Assembly: GCA_937928405.1 (NCBI GenBank)
Contig: CALFWZ010000055.1
Location: forward strand, 18,348 to 82,347
Reading direction: 5' to 3'
DNA from: an uncultured Saprospiraceae bacterium
GTDB taxonomy: Bacteria > Bacteroidota > Bacteroidia > Chitinophagales > Saprospiraceae
DNA length: 64,000 bases
Every line of letters begins with the position of its first letter. Position 1 is the stretch's first letter. Shown in pieces: positions 1 through 8,643 of this stretch. A program made the position numbers and the translations under genes. The notes under the pieces were generated by a model. The model had not been told where the DNA came from. It made no database searches and saw only the letters and a list, made by a program, of their open reading frames with translations.

Positions 1-405
1 TGCCTTTGAAACATAATCACTAAAAAAATAATCTTTTTCAAATACAGCGATGATGGCTTTTTCTAATACCTTAGGGTCTTCATTCTTTACCAAATAGCTA
101 TTCGCACCATTTTCCATCAATAGATTAATATAGCTTTCATTATTATGTAAGGTTAATAAAATAATTTTGATATTAGGAAAATTAGCTTTGACGTAATTAG
201 TAGTTTCCAAGCCATTCATTTCTGGCATTTGAAGATCTAGAAGAATGACATCGGGCAGATTTTCAGGATCTAATAATTCAATCAGTTCTTTTCCATTGCC
301 AGCTTCAATGATCACTTCTATATCCTGGAAACTATTAACGATAAATCGAAGTCCCTCTAAAAATAATTTTTGGTCATCTACGATCGCTAATTTAATTTTT
401 TTCAT
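1..405 (-). CDS. Response regulator, NarL/FixJ type, receiver domain (3' end outside window)
   Basis: Partial gene: 135 codons are present and the reading frame runs off the left edge. The receiver domain is complete: acidic pair D10-D11, phospho-acceptor D57 followed by QMPEMNG, T85 and K107 (sequence YLVKN). The DNA-binding output domain, expected to be a LuxR-type helix-turn-helix, lies beyond the window; that is inferred from the HisKA_3 partner. The start at 405 is 16 bp downstream of the stop of the histidine kinase gene, so the two form one operon. The kinase should phosphorylate D57, and the regulator then presumably controls transcription. Target genes cannot be read here. Confidence 0.9.
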   Translation of the reverse strand, partial: MKKIKLAIVDDQKLFLEGLRFIVNSFQDIEVIIEAGNGKELIELLDPENLPDVILLDLQMPEMNGLETTNYVKANFPNIKIILLTLHNNESYINLLMENGANSYLVKNEDPKVLEKAIIAVFEKDYFFSDYVSKA

Positions 406-421
406 TTGGCATTTTTTTTTC

Positions 422-1234
422 TTAGGAAATCTCTAATTCGATCCATACTTGCATTCCTTTGCCTGAGGGAATAGTAGTAGCATATTTAACCTCAGCATTC
501 AATAAATCTACTCTTGTTCTTATACTTTGGAGTCCGAGGCCTTCTTTGATGATTCGATCTTCACCATACTGCTCCATGATTGGCTGAAAGCCTTTTCCAT
601 CATCAGAATAGACTAGTTTTAATTTATTATTTTGGTAAATAAATTGAATTAAAATCTTTGATGCTTCCGCATGTTTTAGCGTATTATTAATCAATTCTTG
701 GATGATTCTATACAAAAGTAATTCTTGTTTATCTTCAATTCTTTGATTCAGATTAGAAGTAAATGCTATTTCTAAAACATTTAAATCTCTAACCGTTTTA
801 CAAAGATCAGTCACCGCTAATTCTAATCCAAAACGATCTAAAGATGGAGGCAATAAATCGCGCGTAATGGATTGGATATTGGTGATGGCACTGTCAAGCA
901 GTTTGATTGATTTTCCTTTTATGTAGTGGGTTTGTTCCTCCTTTTTTGTGGTTTCTATTTGATTTATATATAGTCTTGTAGCAGAGAGTATACTTCCAAT
1001 ACTATCATGCAGATCGTTGGCAATCCGTTTTCGTTCTTTTTCTTGCGCTTCGATATTAAGTTCTAATGTCTTTTGTTGGTAAGTCATTTTCATTTGACTT
1101 ATCTGAAGTTGTTGATTCAACAATCTCCGTTGATAAACGACTACGAAAAGTACAATAGCGCCCGCTAAAATCAACATTCCAATGATACCAAAGAATAATA
1201 AATAAGATAAGGTTAACTCTTCGGCTTTATCCAT
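422..1234 (-). CDS. Sensor histidine kinase, HisKA_3 (NarX/LiaS-like) family
   Basis: A 270-aa membrane-bound kinase. One transmembrane segment (about 11-34) is followed by a short coiled stretch, then the dimerisation/phosphoacceptor domain with H76 in the motif NDLHDSIGS, and a C-terminal HATPase_c domain with N-box residues E180/N183/N184, G1 box D211-DGKG and G2 box GLGLQ (232-236). It has no recognisable periplasmic sensor domain, so sensing probably comes from the transmembrane part or from the 7-TM protein encoded just upstream. Its start overlaps the end of that upstream gene by 22 bp, which suggests translational coupling. The response regulator follows 16 bp downstream. Confidence 0.93.
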   Translation of the reverse strand: MDKAEELTLSYLLFFGIIGMLILAGAIVLFVVVYQRRLLNQQLQISQMKMTYQQKTLELNIEAQEKERKRIANDLHDSIGSILSATRLYINQIETTKKEEQTHYIKGKSIKLLDSAITNIQSITRDLLPPSLDRFGLELAVTDLCKTVRDLNVLEIAFTSNLNQRIEDKQELLLYRIIQELINNTLKHAEASKILIQFIYQNNKLKLVYSDDGKGFQPIMEQYGEDRIIKEGLGLQSIRTRVDLLNAEVKYATTIPSGKGMQVWIELEIS

Positions 1235-1848
1235 AAGGCGATAGTGAATAAGATATATTTTAAAATACTAAAGAGGGCATGGATCGCCCAAAAGGTTAAA
1301 GATAATTTAGCAGATGGCATTATATAGTTTCCATAGATAAAGATAAAAAAACTTCCCGAAAAATAAATTAATATACTCGTTGCGATCCAAAACAAAGGAG
1401 AACGTTCTAGGTATTGTTCACTCAAATCTCGCAGTAATCTATAAAAATACATCAGTGAAACAATGATTAAAATCAATGCTTCTACTGCTCTAGCAATGGT
1501 ATTAAATTCGTTTAGACTTTCTAGAAATAATACATTAAAGATGGACAAAATTGTAAATAAAACGATCAGTGTTTTAATTACCTTTTCTGAGAGGATTACC
1601 CGAAAAAACCAAATTAACAAGGCAAATTCTACTACTGGAACAATGTGCGTTAAATAAAGATTGTTTTGATGTAAATGCTTTCCAGTAAAAAAAAATAGAA
1701 ACTCTGCGATCGCATAAACGATGATCACGATACACAACCAACGCTGCACGTCACTCCCCTGTCTTATTCTACGAATAGAAAATGCTAATGGAACAAAAAT
1801 AGCAAAAGGAGCAATGCTCATGATTGATTTGGCGAGGGTTTCTTCCAT
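1213..1848 (-). CDS. Seven-helix membrane protein, first gene of a two-component operon
   Basis: A 211-aa protein made almost entirely of hydrophobic helices; about seven are visible (near 9-25, 36-55, 64-84, 90-108, 118-136, 150-172, 183-205). I recognise no enzyme motif. Its 3' end overlaps the histidine kinase gene by 22 bp, and the kinase is followed at once by the response regulator. It may therefore act as the membrane sensor or an accessory protein for that kinase, analogous to 7TM sensor modules found in Bacteroidota; this is inference from gene order only. It begins a minus-strand operon; the preceding 102 bp up to 1950 hold its promoter region but I see no clear consensus box. Confidence 0.75.
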   Translation of the reverse strand: MEETLAKSIMSIAPFAIFVPLAFSIRRIRQGSDVQRWLCIVIIVYAIAEFLFFFTGKHLHQNNLYLTHIVPVVEFALLIWFFRVILSEKVIKTLIVLFTILSIFNVLFLESLNEFNTIARAVEALILIIVSLMYFYRLLRDLSEQYLERSPLFWIATSILIYFSGSFFIFIYGNYIMPSAKLSLTFWAIHALFSILKYILFTIALWIKPKS

Positions 1849-1950
1849 ATTGTGTTGTTTCTTTAAAAAAATGGTTTAGCTATACTTTACATAAGCAAGT
1901 ATAGCTAAACATGGGAGAGAGAATATAGCTGTTTGTTAGTGATTTTTTAA

Positions 1951-2643
1951 TTAAAACTCATTACTACGACAAATAATTCTATCACAATTAGGAGGACAAG
2001 GAGAAGAAAGCTGATAGAATTTATTCTGTTTCGAGCCTCCTACTTCTTTACTAACTTTTAGAACTGTTCTAAACTTAAATGGATATTTTTTAGTTGGAGA
2101 AGGTTCTAATCCTAAATGAAAAAAGAGAGAAACGCCTTCTCCTTGATTAGAAAAATCTTTAATCAATCTTGTATCTACATCATGAAAAGTGTAGTGCTCC
2201 AACGTCTGAAATTTTTCTCCTTTTGGGATTTTGAAAACGCCATCCATCTTATTCAACTTCAAATATTCTGACCAATCGCTCACATAGTCCTTTGCTTTTC
2301 CTACTGGTATTGGATCATCGAACCCAATAATATTACTGTTAAAGTCAAAACTCATTGCAAAGTATTGCTCTTCTCCCCCACTTCCGATGCCACCAATAAT
2401 CGGCGTAAATATTGGTGTTTCTCTGATCACAGTTAAGTCTTTCTTATTACACCCCATGATTATCCGAATATTAATTAGCTTTTCAGTTCCTAATAGTTGT
2501 ACCACTTGAGAAGAGTCAATTGTATAACTCTTTGCTGGTAGTGTATCACCTTGTGAATTTTTGTAGACAAAAGCTCTAGCTACTTCCGGCTTATCAACAA
2601 CCTCTTTCCAATTTTCTACTAAACGATTTAAATCTGCATTCAT
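1951..2643 (-). CDS. Unrecognised 230-aa protein
   Basis: An open frame runs upstream to 2832, but the first ~63 codons there encode an unlikely I/L/F-rich stretch. The ATG at 2643 begins a plausible soluble protein starting MNADLNRLVENWKEVV. It has no signal peptide and no transmembrane helix. A glycine-rich segment (GGIGSGGEEQYFAMSFDF) lies mid-protein, and the C-terminus carries three cysteines in SPCPPNCDRIIC, which could bind metal or form disulphides. I do not recognise the family. It is very AT-rich and diverges from the small gene at 2970; both belong to a patch that looks compositionally distinct from its neighbours. Confidence 0.6.
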   Translation of the reverse strand: MNADLNRLVENWKEVVDKPEVARAFVYKNSQGDTLPAKSYTIDSSQVVQLLGTEKLINIRIIMGCNKKDLTVIRETPIFTPIIGGIGSGGEEQYFAMSFDFNSNIIGFDDPIPVGKAKDYVSDWSEYLKLNKMDGVFKIPKGEKFQTLEHYTFHDVDTRLIKDFSNQGEGVSLFFHLGLEPSPTKKYPFKFRTVLKVSKEVGGSKQNKFYQLSSPCPPNCDRIICRSNEF

Positions 2644-2969
2644 CTTGATTTGTTTTAAATTTTTTAAAAATAAAATTAAGTAGTCATTTAAGATTAAATG
2701 ATGCAAGAAAATTAGTAAAGAAATGATATAATTCCCAATAATTACTACCAATTCAAGTGTTTTCTGTCCTAAAACAGGTAGTACTACTTGTTTTTTAAAA
2801 ATAGGTAGTAACCACGTTGTTAAAAATAGCAAAACAATTGATTTTTGTGGTGTACTTTTTTCATCTTTTTAAGTCTTTCCTTATGACTAATAAAATATGC
2901 ATTGGCAGTGAACATGTGTATACATAAGTTGTGAGTAATGACAAATAAAAATTAATAAACCACTTAATT
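2644..2969. other. AT-rich intergenic region between divergent unknown genes
   Basis: 326 bp of very AT-rich DNA. It should hold promoters for the minus-strand gene starting at 2643 and the plus-strand gene starting at 2970. I see no convincing RNA gene, hairpin or repeat. Minus-strand frames that cross it read as low-complexity hydrophobic sequence and are probably not translated. Confidence 0.5.
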
Positions 2970-3275
2970 ATGAAGGCAAACATTAATGTAAAAGTTTCAG
3001 GAAATACTAAACAAATTCCTGTTATAATTCTTGAGCACTTAGATTTTCGAAATCCATTGAGATTCAAAGATGGAGTGTGGAAACGAGATTTTAAAGATTT
3101 TCCAATTGATACTGACAAAAAACTTGATTTTGCTCTTTTAGCTGCTGGGATTCCATCGCAAGAATGTGTTGTCACTATAACAATTAAAATAGGAAATAAA
3201 ACAAAGTCTAAAGAAAGTAAAGATATTTTTGGGCCAAAAGGCTGGGCAATTATTAAGGATAATTTAAAAATCTAA
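2970..3275 (+). CDS. Unrecognised 101-aa protein
   Basis: A small soluble protein without signal peptide or membrane segment. It is rich in lysine, with alternating hydrophobic residues at both ends (INVKVSG and VVTITIKIG), which suggests a mainly beta-strand fold. Its stop at 3275 is one base before the ATG at 3277 of the next gene, so the pair is almost certainly co-transcribed and perhaps translationally coupled. No function can be assigned. Composition is strongly AT-biased like the rest of the 1.95-4.35 kb patch. Confidence 0.6.
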   Translation: MKANINVKVSGNTKQIPVIILEHLDFRNPLRFKDGVWKRDFKDFPIDTDKKLDFALLAAGIPSQECVVTITIKIGNKTKSKESKDIFGPKGWAIIKDNLKI

Positions 3276-3276
3276 A

Positions 3277-4350
3277 ATGAAAACAATAATTCTAATCATA
3301 TCATTTTTTGGGGTTCATACTTTATGTCAATCTCAAACACTAAGTCAAACAACAAATAGAAGTAGTTCTATACTCTTTGGTAATCTTGATAAAGGAGATG
3401 CTGTTTTGTCCAGTCAAAAGAAAACAGGACACTCATTCCCAAGTCAATTATCAATTGATGTTGCTACAAAAGATAAAAAAATAGAAGTAGAGAATCAATA
3501 CAATTTTCAAATAGGAAAATCCAAGTTTTTCCATTTTGGAATGAGCGCATCAGCAAAAATGAATAATAGTGTCGCAAGTTTTTTTAATAATACCAATATC
3601 GTTGGAGGCGGAGAGGGAAGTCTCATGATTGGAATAAAATTTTTTAAGATAAGAAATGAAAAAAAAGTTGCTGATTTTTTTGTTGAAAATATTGATAAAC
3701 TAGAAAAGAACGAATTAAAAGAGCGTATTGGAAATATAGGGAAAATCCATGGACATTGGTTTTACTTAAATCCGTCTGTGGAAGGAAGGAAATTTAAAAG
3801 CTATATTCCAGATACTACATTTAATGAACAGATAAATAAAGTGAATAATACTTTATGGGGGATTAATATTGGTTACAATTATTGGAATCCCAACATTATT
3901 GGTTTCAATACAATATTAGGTATCTCATTTACACCAAAGGTTACTGATAATTTTTCTGATTTAACTGAATTTTCAATTATCGAACAACAAACCTCTACAA
4001 ATACCAATAATACAATTCAGCGAGCTTCTTCTTCTAAGACAACAGCATATAAAGGGACTTACAAAGATTTAAGAAAGAATAATTTAAATTTTGAAGCATT
4101 TTTTACACACAATAAATTTCCTTCATTAGGTTTTTATTTTGGGCATTTAACTGCATATGAAAAAAATGAAGATGCTCAGACTAATTTTTCTGCAGGCTTA
4201 TATTTTTCGAAACCTAAACAACCCACTAATCCTTCGATTGGGGTTATTTTTACTTTTAATGATATTTATGGGAATAAAGATTTAGATGATGATAAAAAAT
4301 TTGCGATCAATTTAGTCACAAGACTAAATATTAGTAGACCATTTAGATAA
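3277..4350 (+). CDS. Secreted or outer-membrane protein of unknown function
   Basis: A 357-aa protein with an N-terminal signal peptide (about 1-19, ending near LCQSQT). The mature part is rich in alternating hydrophobic and polar residues with aromatic ends (for example INIGYNYWNPN and SLGFYFGHLTAY) and finishes in a strand-like segment ending SRPFR. That pattern is compatible with a small outer-membrane beta-barrel, but no family is recognised. It has no T9SS tail. It forms a two-gene unit with the 101-aa gene one base upstream and is followed by a strong hairpin terminator at 4365-4402. Confidence 0.65.
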   Translation: MKTIILIISFFGVHTLCQSQTLSQTTNRSSSILFGNLDKGDAVLSSQKKTGHSFPSQLSIDVATKDKKIEVENQYNFQIGKSKFFHFGMSASAKMNNSVASFFNNTNIVGGGEGSLMIGIKFFKIRNEKKVADFFVENIDKLEKNELKERIGNIGKIHGHWFYLNPSVEGRKFKSYIPDTTFNEQINKVNNTLWGINIGYNYWNPNIIGFNTILGISFTPKVTDNFSDLTEFSIIEQQTSTNTNNTIQRASSSKTTAYKGTYKDLRKNNLNFEAFFTHNKFPSLGFYFGHLTAYEKNEDAQTNFSAGLYFSKPKQPTNPSIGVIFTFNDIYGNKDLDDDKKFAINLVTRLNISRPFR

Positions 4351-4364
4351 AAGCACTACCCGAA

Positions 4365-4402
4365 ACATGAAAGGCTGCACCACGAAGTCCAGCCTTTTAT
4401 GT
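4365..4402. terminator. Bidirectional hairpin terminator
   Basis: A 13-bp stem (ACATGAAAGGCTG pairing with CAGCCTTTTATGT, one G-T pair) encloses a 12-nt loop. It lies between the convergent gene ends at 4350 (+) and 4477 (-). The 3' arm contains a T-run in the plus direction and the 5' arm gives one in the minus direction, so it can serve both genes. Confidence 0.75.
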
Positions 4403-4476
4403 TGTCTACAATAAATTTGTTATTACATAAAATTCTTTAAATTTTTCCCTTCAACAGAACAATAAGATATATCCAC

Positions 4477-6618
4477 CTACATCCCAATCTGCTTCTTTAA
4501 AACCGCCAAAATCTCCCCAGCCGCCTCCGCGATAATCGTCCCAGGTCCGAAAATACCCATGACACCAGCGTCGTACAAAAATTCATAATCACGTGGAGGG
4601 ATCACACCGCCAGCCACCACCAAAATATCTTCTCGGCCTAAGGCTTTTAGTGCTTCGACGGTACGCGGTACTAGCGTTTTATGTCCGGCAGCAAGGGAAG
4701 AAATTCCGAGGACATGCACATCATTTTCTGCGGCTTGGCGAGCAGCTTCTTCAGGGGTTTGGAAGAGCGGTCCGATATCGACGTCAAATCCTAAATCCGC
4801 AAAACTAGTAGCAATAATTTTTGCACCACGATCGTGTCCGTCTTGTCCTAATTTGGCGACCATGATACGAGGGCGTCGACCATCGAGGGCCGCAAATTCG
4901 TCCGCTAATTTTTGAGTGGCTTTGAATTTTTCATCCATGCTAATTTCTTTTGAATACACGCCGCTGACCACTTGCGTACGAGCAACATAACGACCAAAAT
5001 GTTCCTCCATCGCCGCAGAAATTTCTCCTAGCGTGGCACGCTCACGAGCAGCCGTGACCGCCAATGCTAGTAGGTTGCCATTTCCATCTTTGGCACAAGT
5101 TGCCATTGCTTTTAGGGCTGCTTGTACTTTTGCATCATCCCTTTCTGCCTTTGCTTTTTGAATACCAGCGATTTGTCCACGACGAACTTCTGCGTTGTCG
5201 ACTTCTAGTAATTCCATTTCGGTTTGGTCATCCGTTGGAAAAATATTCACGCCGACAATTTTATCTTTTCCGCTATCGATGCGGGCTTGTTTGCGAGCAG
5301 CGGCTTCTTCGATTCGTAGTTTTGGCAAACCATTTTCAATTGCTTTGGTCATTCCACCCAACGCTTCTACTTCTTGGATTAAAGCCCAGGCACGATCCAC
5401 CAATTCGGCGGTTAATTTTTCAACATAATAAGAGCCGCCCCACGGATCGACGACCTTTGTGATATTGGTTTCTTTTTGTAAATAAATTTGGGTATCACGA
5501 GCAATCTTGGCAGAAAAATCTGTGGGCAGCGCCACCGCTTCATCGAGCGAATTGGTATGTAAAGACTGTGTACCTCCTAAGGTCGCCGCGAGCGCTTCGA
5601 TACAAGTGCGCGCCACATTATTAAAAGGATCTTGCTCCGTAAGACTCCAACCCGACGTTTGACAATGCGTCCGTAAGGTCATGGATTTAGGATTTTCTGG
5701 ATTGAATTGTTTAATAATTTTTGCCCAAAGCATTCTACCTGCTCGGAGCTTCGCAATTTCCATAAAATGATTCATGCCAATCGCCCAAAAAAAAGACAAG
5801 CGTGGCGCAAATTGATCGATGGTCAGACCACTCGCCAACCCAGCTCGGACATATTCCAAACCATCTGCCAGCGTGTAGGCCAACTCGATATCGGCCGGAG
5901 CACCGGCTTCGTGAATATGGTAACCACTGATACTGATAGAATTAAACTTGGGCATTTCTTTCGCGGTATATTCAAAAATATCCGCAATGATTCGCATGGA
6001 AGGAGCGGGCGGATAGATATAGGTATTCCGCACCATAAATTCTTTTAAAATATCATTCTGAATCGTTCCGCTAAGCAGTTTACGGTCAACACCTTGCTCT
6101 TCTCCTGCCACGATATAAAAAGCCATGATCGGAATGACGGCGCCGTTCATCGTCATGGAAACGGACATTTTATCCAAAGGAATTTGATCGAATAAAATTT
6201 TCATATCCTCTACCGTATCAATCGCTACTCCTGCCATGCCTACATCTCCACTCACTCGCGGGTGATCAGAATCATACCCTCGGTGGGTCGCCAAGTCAAA
6301 AGCGACCGATAATCCTTTTTGTCCGGCGGCAAGATTTCGACGGTAGAAGGCATTGCTTTCCGTAGCCGTAGAAAATCCAGCGTATTGACGAATCGTCCAT
6401 GGTCTTCCACTGTACATCGAACTATAGGGTCCACGCAAAAAAGGAGGTAATCCAGCCACAAAATTGAGATGGTGCAGATCTTGGGTATCTTCTGACGTAT
6501 ATATTTCTTTAATCGTGATTTGCTCGGGAGTTTCCCAGCTTTGATTCGTAGTCGAAGTAGTGGCTTTCGCCAAAATAGTTGGGTCGAAAGGTATATTTTT
6601 AAAGTCAGGACGGTTCAT
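4477..6618 (-). CDS. scpA: Methylmalonyl-CoA mutase, large/homodimeric form
   Basis: A 713-aa adenosylcobalamin-dependent mutase that interconverts methylmalonyl-CoA and succinyl-CoA. An N-terminal TIM-barrel substrate domain carries the expected pocket residues Y79, R197 and H234, matching Tyr89, Arg207 and His244 of the Propionibacterium enzyme with a constant offset of ten. The C-terminal B12-binding domain contains GQDGHDRG (591-598), with H595 as the cobalt ligand. Length matches the catalytic subunit and the homodimeric ScpA type. No small-subunit gene adjoins it: the upstream neighbour is a divergent peptidase. It either works as a homodimer or its partner is encoded elsewhere. Its third-codon-position GC is higher than in nearby genes. 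Confidence 0.95.
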   Translation of the reverse strand: MNRPDFKNIPFDPTILAKATTSTTNQSWETPEQITIKEIYTSEDTQDLHHLNFVAGLPPFLRGPYSSMYSGRPWTIRQYAGFSTATESNAFYRRNLAAGQKGLSVAFDLATHRGYDSDHPRVSGDVGMAGVAIDTVEDMKILFDQIPLDKMSVSMTMNGAVIPIMAFYIVAGEEQGVDRKLLSGTIQNDILKEFMVRNTYIYPPAPSMRIIADIFEYTAKEMPKFNSISISGYHIHEAGAPADIELAYTLADGLEYVRAGLASGLTIDQFAPRLSFFWAIGMNHFMEIAKLRAGRMLWAKIIKQFNPENPKSMTLRTHCQTSGWSLTEQDPFNNVARTCIEALAATLGGTQSLHTNSLDEAVALPTDFSAKIARDTQIYLQKETNITKVVDPWGGSYYVEKLTAELVDRAWALIQEVEALGGMTKAIENGLPKLRIEEAAARKQARIDSGKDKIVGVNIFPTDDQTEMELLEVDNAEVRRGQIAGIQKAKAERDDAKVQAALKAMATCAKDGNGNLLALAVTAARERATLGEISAAMEEHFGRYVARTQVVSGVYSKEISMDEKFKATQKLADEFAALDGRRPRIMVAKLGQDGHDRGAKIIATSFADLGFDVDIGPLFQTPEEAARQAAENDVHVLGISSLAAGHKTLVPRTVEALKALGREDILVVAGGVIPPRDYEFLYDAGVMGIFGPGTIIAEAAGEILAVLKKQIGM

Positions 6619-6792
6619 ATTCCAAAGATACGGAGAAAATATAAAAAGGGAAAAGAAGTCAGCAAATGACCGGTCTCTTCCCCAATCGTCGAAAACTATT
6701 TTTTGCTGCTATTGTTTTGACGAAACTATTATTTTACACCGAAAAGATGCGCATTTTAGGTTTTTTGGTGGGTTTTAGCTTATAGGTTTTGT

Positions 6793-6826
6793 TTTGCCAA
6801 GTCTAGCGGAAAAAGGATTAATTTTG
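6793..6826 (+). promoter_or_regulatory. Bacteroidota-type promoter for the M16 peptidase gene
   Basis: A -33 TTTG at 6793-6796 and a perfect -7 box TAATTTTG (TAnnTTTG) at 6819-6826 are separated by 22 bp. The GTG inside this box would be the first possible start of the downstream frame. Because it overlaps the promoter, the ATG at 6856 is the better start. Confidence 0.6.
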
Positions 6827-6855
6827 TGATTCTAAATTTAATACTGATTAATTTC

Positions 6856-8118
6856 ATGATAGCATTTGAAAAATTTACGTTAGACAACGGGTTACGGGTT
6901 TTGGTACATGAGGATGATAGTACGCCTATGGTAGCCGTCAACGTAGTGTATAATGTGGGCGCGAGAGATGAGTCTCCAGAGAAAACGGGTTTTGCGCATT
7001 TATTTGAACATTTGATGTTTAGTGGATCGGAGAATATTCCTGATTTTGACGGACCAATTCAGTTGGCAGGAGGAGAGAACAATGCTTTTACCAATAATGA
7101 TATCACCAATTTTTACGACCTGCTACCTGCAGAAAATATGGAGACGGCATTTTGGCTAGAATCTGACCGAATGAAGATGTTGAAATTTGATCAGAAGAAT
7201 CTGGAAATTCAGCAAAAGGTAGTGATTGAAGAATTTAAGGAGACTTGTTTAAATCAGCCTTACGGAGATGCTTGGCATTATTTAGCAGACATGGCTTACA
7301 AGATTCATCCTTACCGCTGGCCAACCATTGGTAAGATTCCTAAGCACGTAGAGGATGCCACACTGGAAGAAGTAAAAGAATTTTTCTTTAATTATTATCG
7401 TCCAAATAATGCGATTCTGGTAGTCGCAGGAAAGACAACGGTCGCCCAAGTAAAACAGCTCTCAGAAAAATGGTTTGCGGATATCCCAAGTGGTCGTAGA
7501 CCAGAACGTAAGATTGAGGTAGAGCCTCCACAACGAGCCATTCAAAAACAAATCAATCTCGCTAAAGTCCCTTCCGATGCTTTATATCTAGCTTTTCATT
7601 GTCCTGCTCGAGTGGATAAGGATTATTACGCAGCCGACCTAACTTCGGATATTCTTTGTAATGGTCAATCAAGTCGCTTGTACCGCAAGCTATATAAAGA
7701 GCAGCGTTTGTTTAATAGTATTGATGCTTTTATCACGGGCAATATTGATCCAGGGTTATTAATCATTGAAGGACGGCCGATGCCTGGGGTCAGTTTAGAG
7801 AAAGCAGAAGCAGCCATCTGGAAAGAATTGGATTTACTTAAAAAAGAAGGACCGACGGAATTAGAATTACAGAAATATAAAAACAAGATTGAGAGTTTGT
7901 TGATTTTTTCTGAATCTAATATTTTAAATAAAGCGATTAACCTAGCATATTTTGAATTGCTTGGAGACCCAGATTTGATCAATACAGAAAAAGAAGCCTA
8001 TCTGAAAGTGACCATAGGAGACATTGTTCGATTGTCCAATAATATTTTTACGGAGGAAAATTGTTCAGAATTATATTACAAAGCAGCCCCGGAAGTCGCC
8101 ACAGAAGTGGATAAGTAA
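6856..8118 (+). CDS. M16-family zinc metallopeptidase
   Basis: A 420-aa peptidase of the pitrilysin/processing-peptidase family. The inverted zinc motif HLFEH (H48, E51, H52) lies in GFAHLFEHLMF, and a third acidic ligand is expected in VIEEFKE (E125-E129). The usual two-domain half-enzyme layout is seen: N-terminal catalytic part and C-terminal M16_C part with PNNAILVVAG. No signal peptide is apparent, so it is probably cytoplasmic or exported by another route. Paired M16 genes are common in Bacteroidota, the second often lacking the zinc motif, but here a globin gene on the opposite strand follows and no partner is present. The start was chosen from the promoter position. Confidence 0.92.
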   Translation: MIAFEKFTLDNGLRVLVHEDDSTPMVAVNVVYNVGARDESPEKTGFAHLFEHLMFSGSENIPDFDGPIQLAGGENNAFTNNDITNFYDLLPAENMETAFWLESDRMKMLKFDQKNLEIQQKVVIEEFKETCLNQPYGDAWHYLADMAYKIHPYRWPTIGKIPKHVEDATLEEVKEFFFNYYRPNNAILVVAGKTTVAQVKQLSEKWFADIPSGRRPERKIEVEPPQRAIQKQINLAKVPSDALYLAFHCPARVDKDYYAADLTSDILCNGQSSRLYRKLYKEQRLFNSIDAFITGNIDPGLLIIEGRPMPGVSLEKAEAAIWKELDLLKKEGPTELELQKYKNKIESLLIFSESNILNKAINLAYFELLGDPDLINTEKEAYLKVTIGDIVRLSNNIFTEENCSELYYKAAPEVATEVDK

Positions 8119-8127
8119 CTCTTCTTT

Positions 8128-8520
8128 CTAAATGATATTTCTAAATTGATCATTCTTCCTGAGGTATTCTAGTTTACTTTGAAATAGTAAACCCATCTTT
8201 TCAGCTCTACTTTTTATCTCTTCTACTTTTTCTCCACTAAAACGCTGATCGAGTGTACTATTCAGTAATTCCAACCATCGATCAAAATGTCTTTTTTCAA
8301 TAGGAAGTGGTTGGTGTTTGGAGAAGGCATTGCCTTTATACTCGCGCGCTCCAAAAAGCACTGTATTCCAAAAACCGTACATTCGTTCCAAGTGAGGCGT
8401 CCAATTGTCGTTGACAATGACAGCAGCGAATACGGGGCCGATTAATGGGTCTTTACTAACTTCATGATAGAAGGCGTCGACAAAAATTTTTATATCTTCT
8501 TTGTTGGAGATGTCTTTCAT
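8128..8520 (-). CDS. Group III truncated haemoglobin
   Basis: A 130-aa 2-on-2 globin. The region SKHQPLPI supplies H69 as the expected proximal (F8) haem ligand, and the following RHFDRWL contains W82 in the position of the conserved G8 tryptophan of group III proteins. FWNTVLFG is also typical. Family members bind oxygen or NO and are linked to nitrosative or microaerobic responses (known for Campylobacter Ctb); the role here is inferred. It is convergent with the M16 peptidase, whose stop lies 9 bp from its own, and it stands alone on its strand. Confidence 0.9.
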   Translation of the reverse strand: MKDISNKEDIKIFVDAFYHEVSKDPLIGPVFAAVIVNDNWTPHLERMYGFWNTVLFGAREYKGNAFSKHQPLPIEKRHFDRWLELLNSTLDQRFSGEKVEEIKSRAEKMGLLFQSKLEYLRKNDQFRNII

Positions 8521-8643
8521 AATTATGGGTATTTTGTGAATCCCTTTAGATGTAAAGTTAACAACTTATGAATAGAATCATCAATCTGTTCATTATTCAA
8601 TCAAGTAAGATCTTCACTTTGTAAAACAACTAAAATTTTAAGA

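Noticed and set aside
2644..2832. Longer N-terminus of the 230-aa protein as a membrane anchor
   Set aside because: Composition matches AT-rich noncoding DNA read as I/L/F; the ATG at 2643 gives a sensible soluble start.
2861..3175. Minus-strand frame of 104 codons
   Set aside because: Lies antisense to the 101-aa gene and its promoter and reads as low-complexity sequence; the plus-strand gene is coupled to its neighbour.
5064..5462. Plus-strand frame of 132 codons inside the mutase gene
   Set aside because: Antisense shadow of a clearly coding gene; its leucine/histidine-rich translation is typical of an antisense frame.
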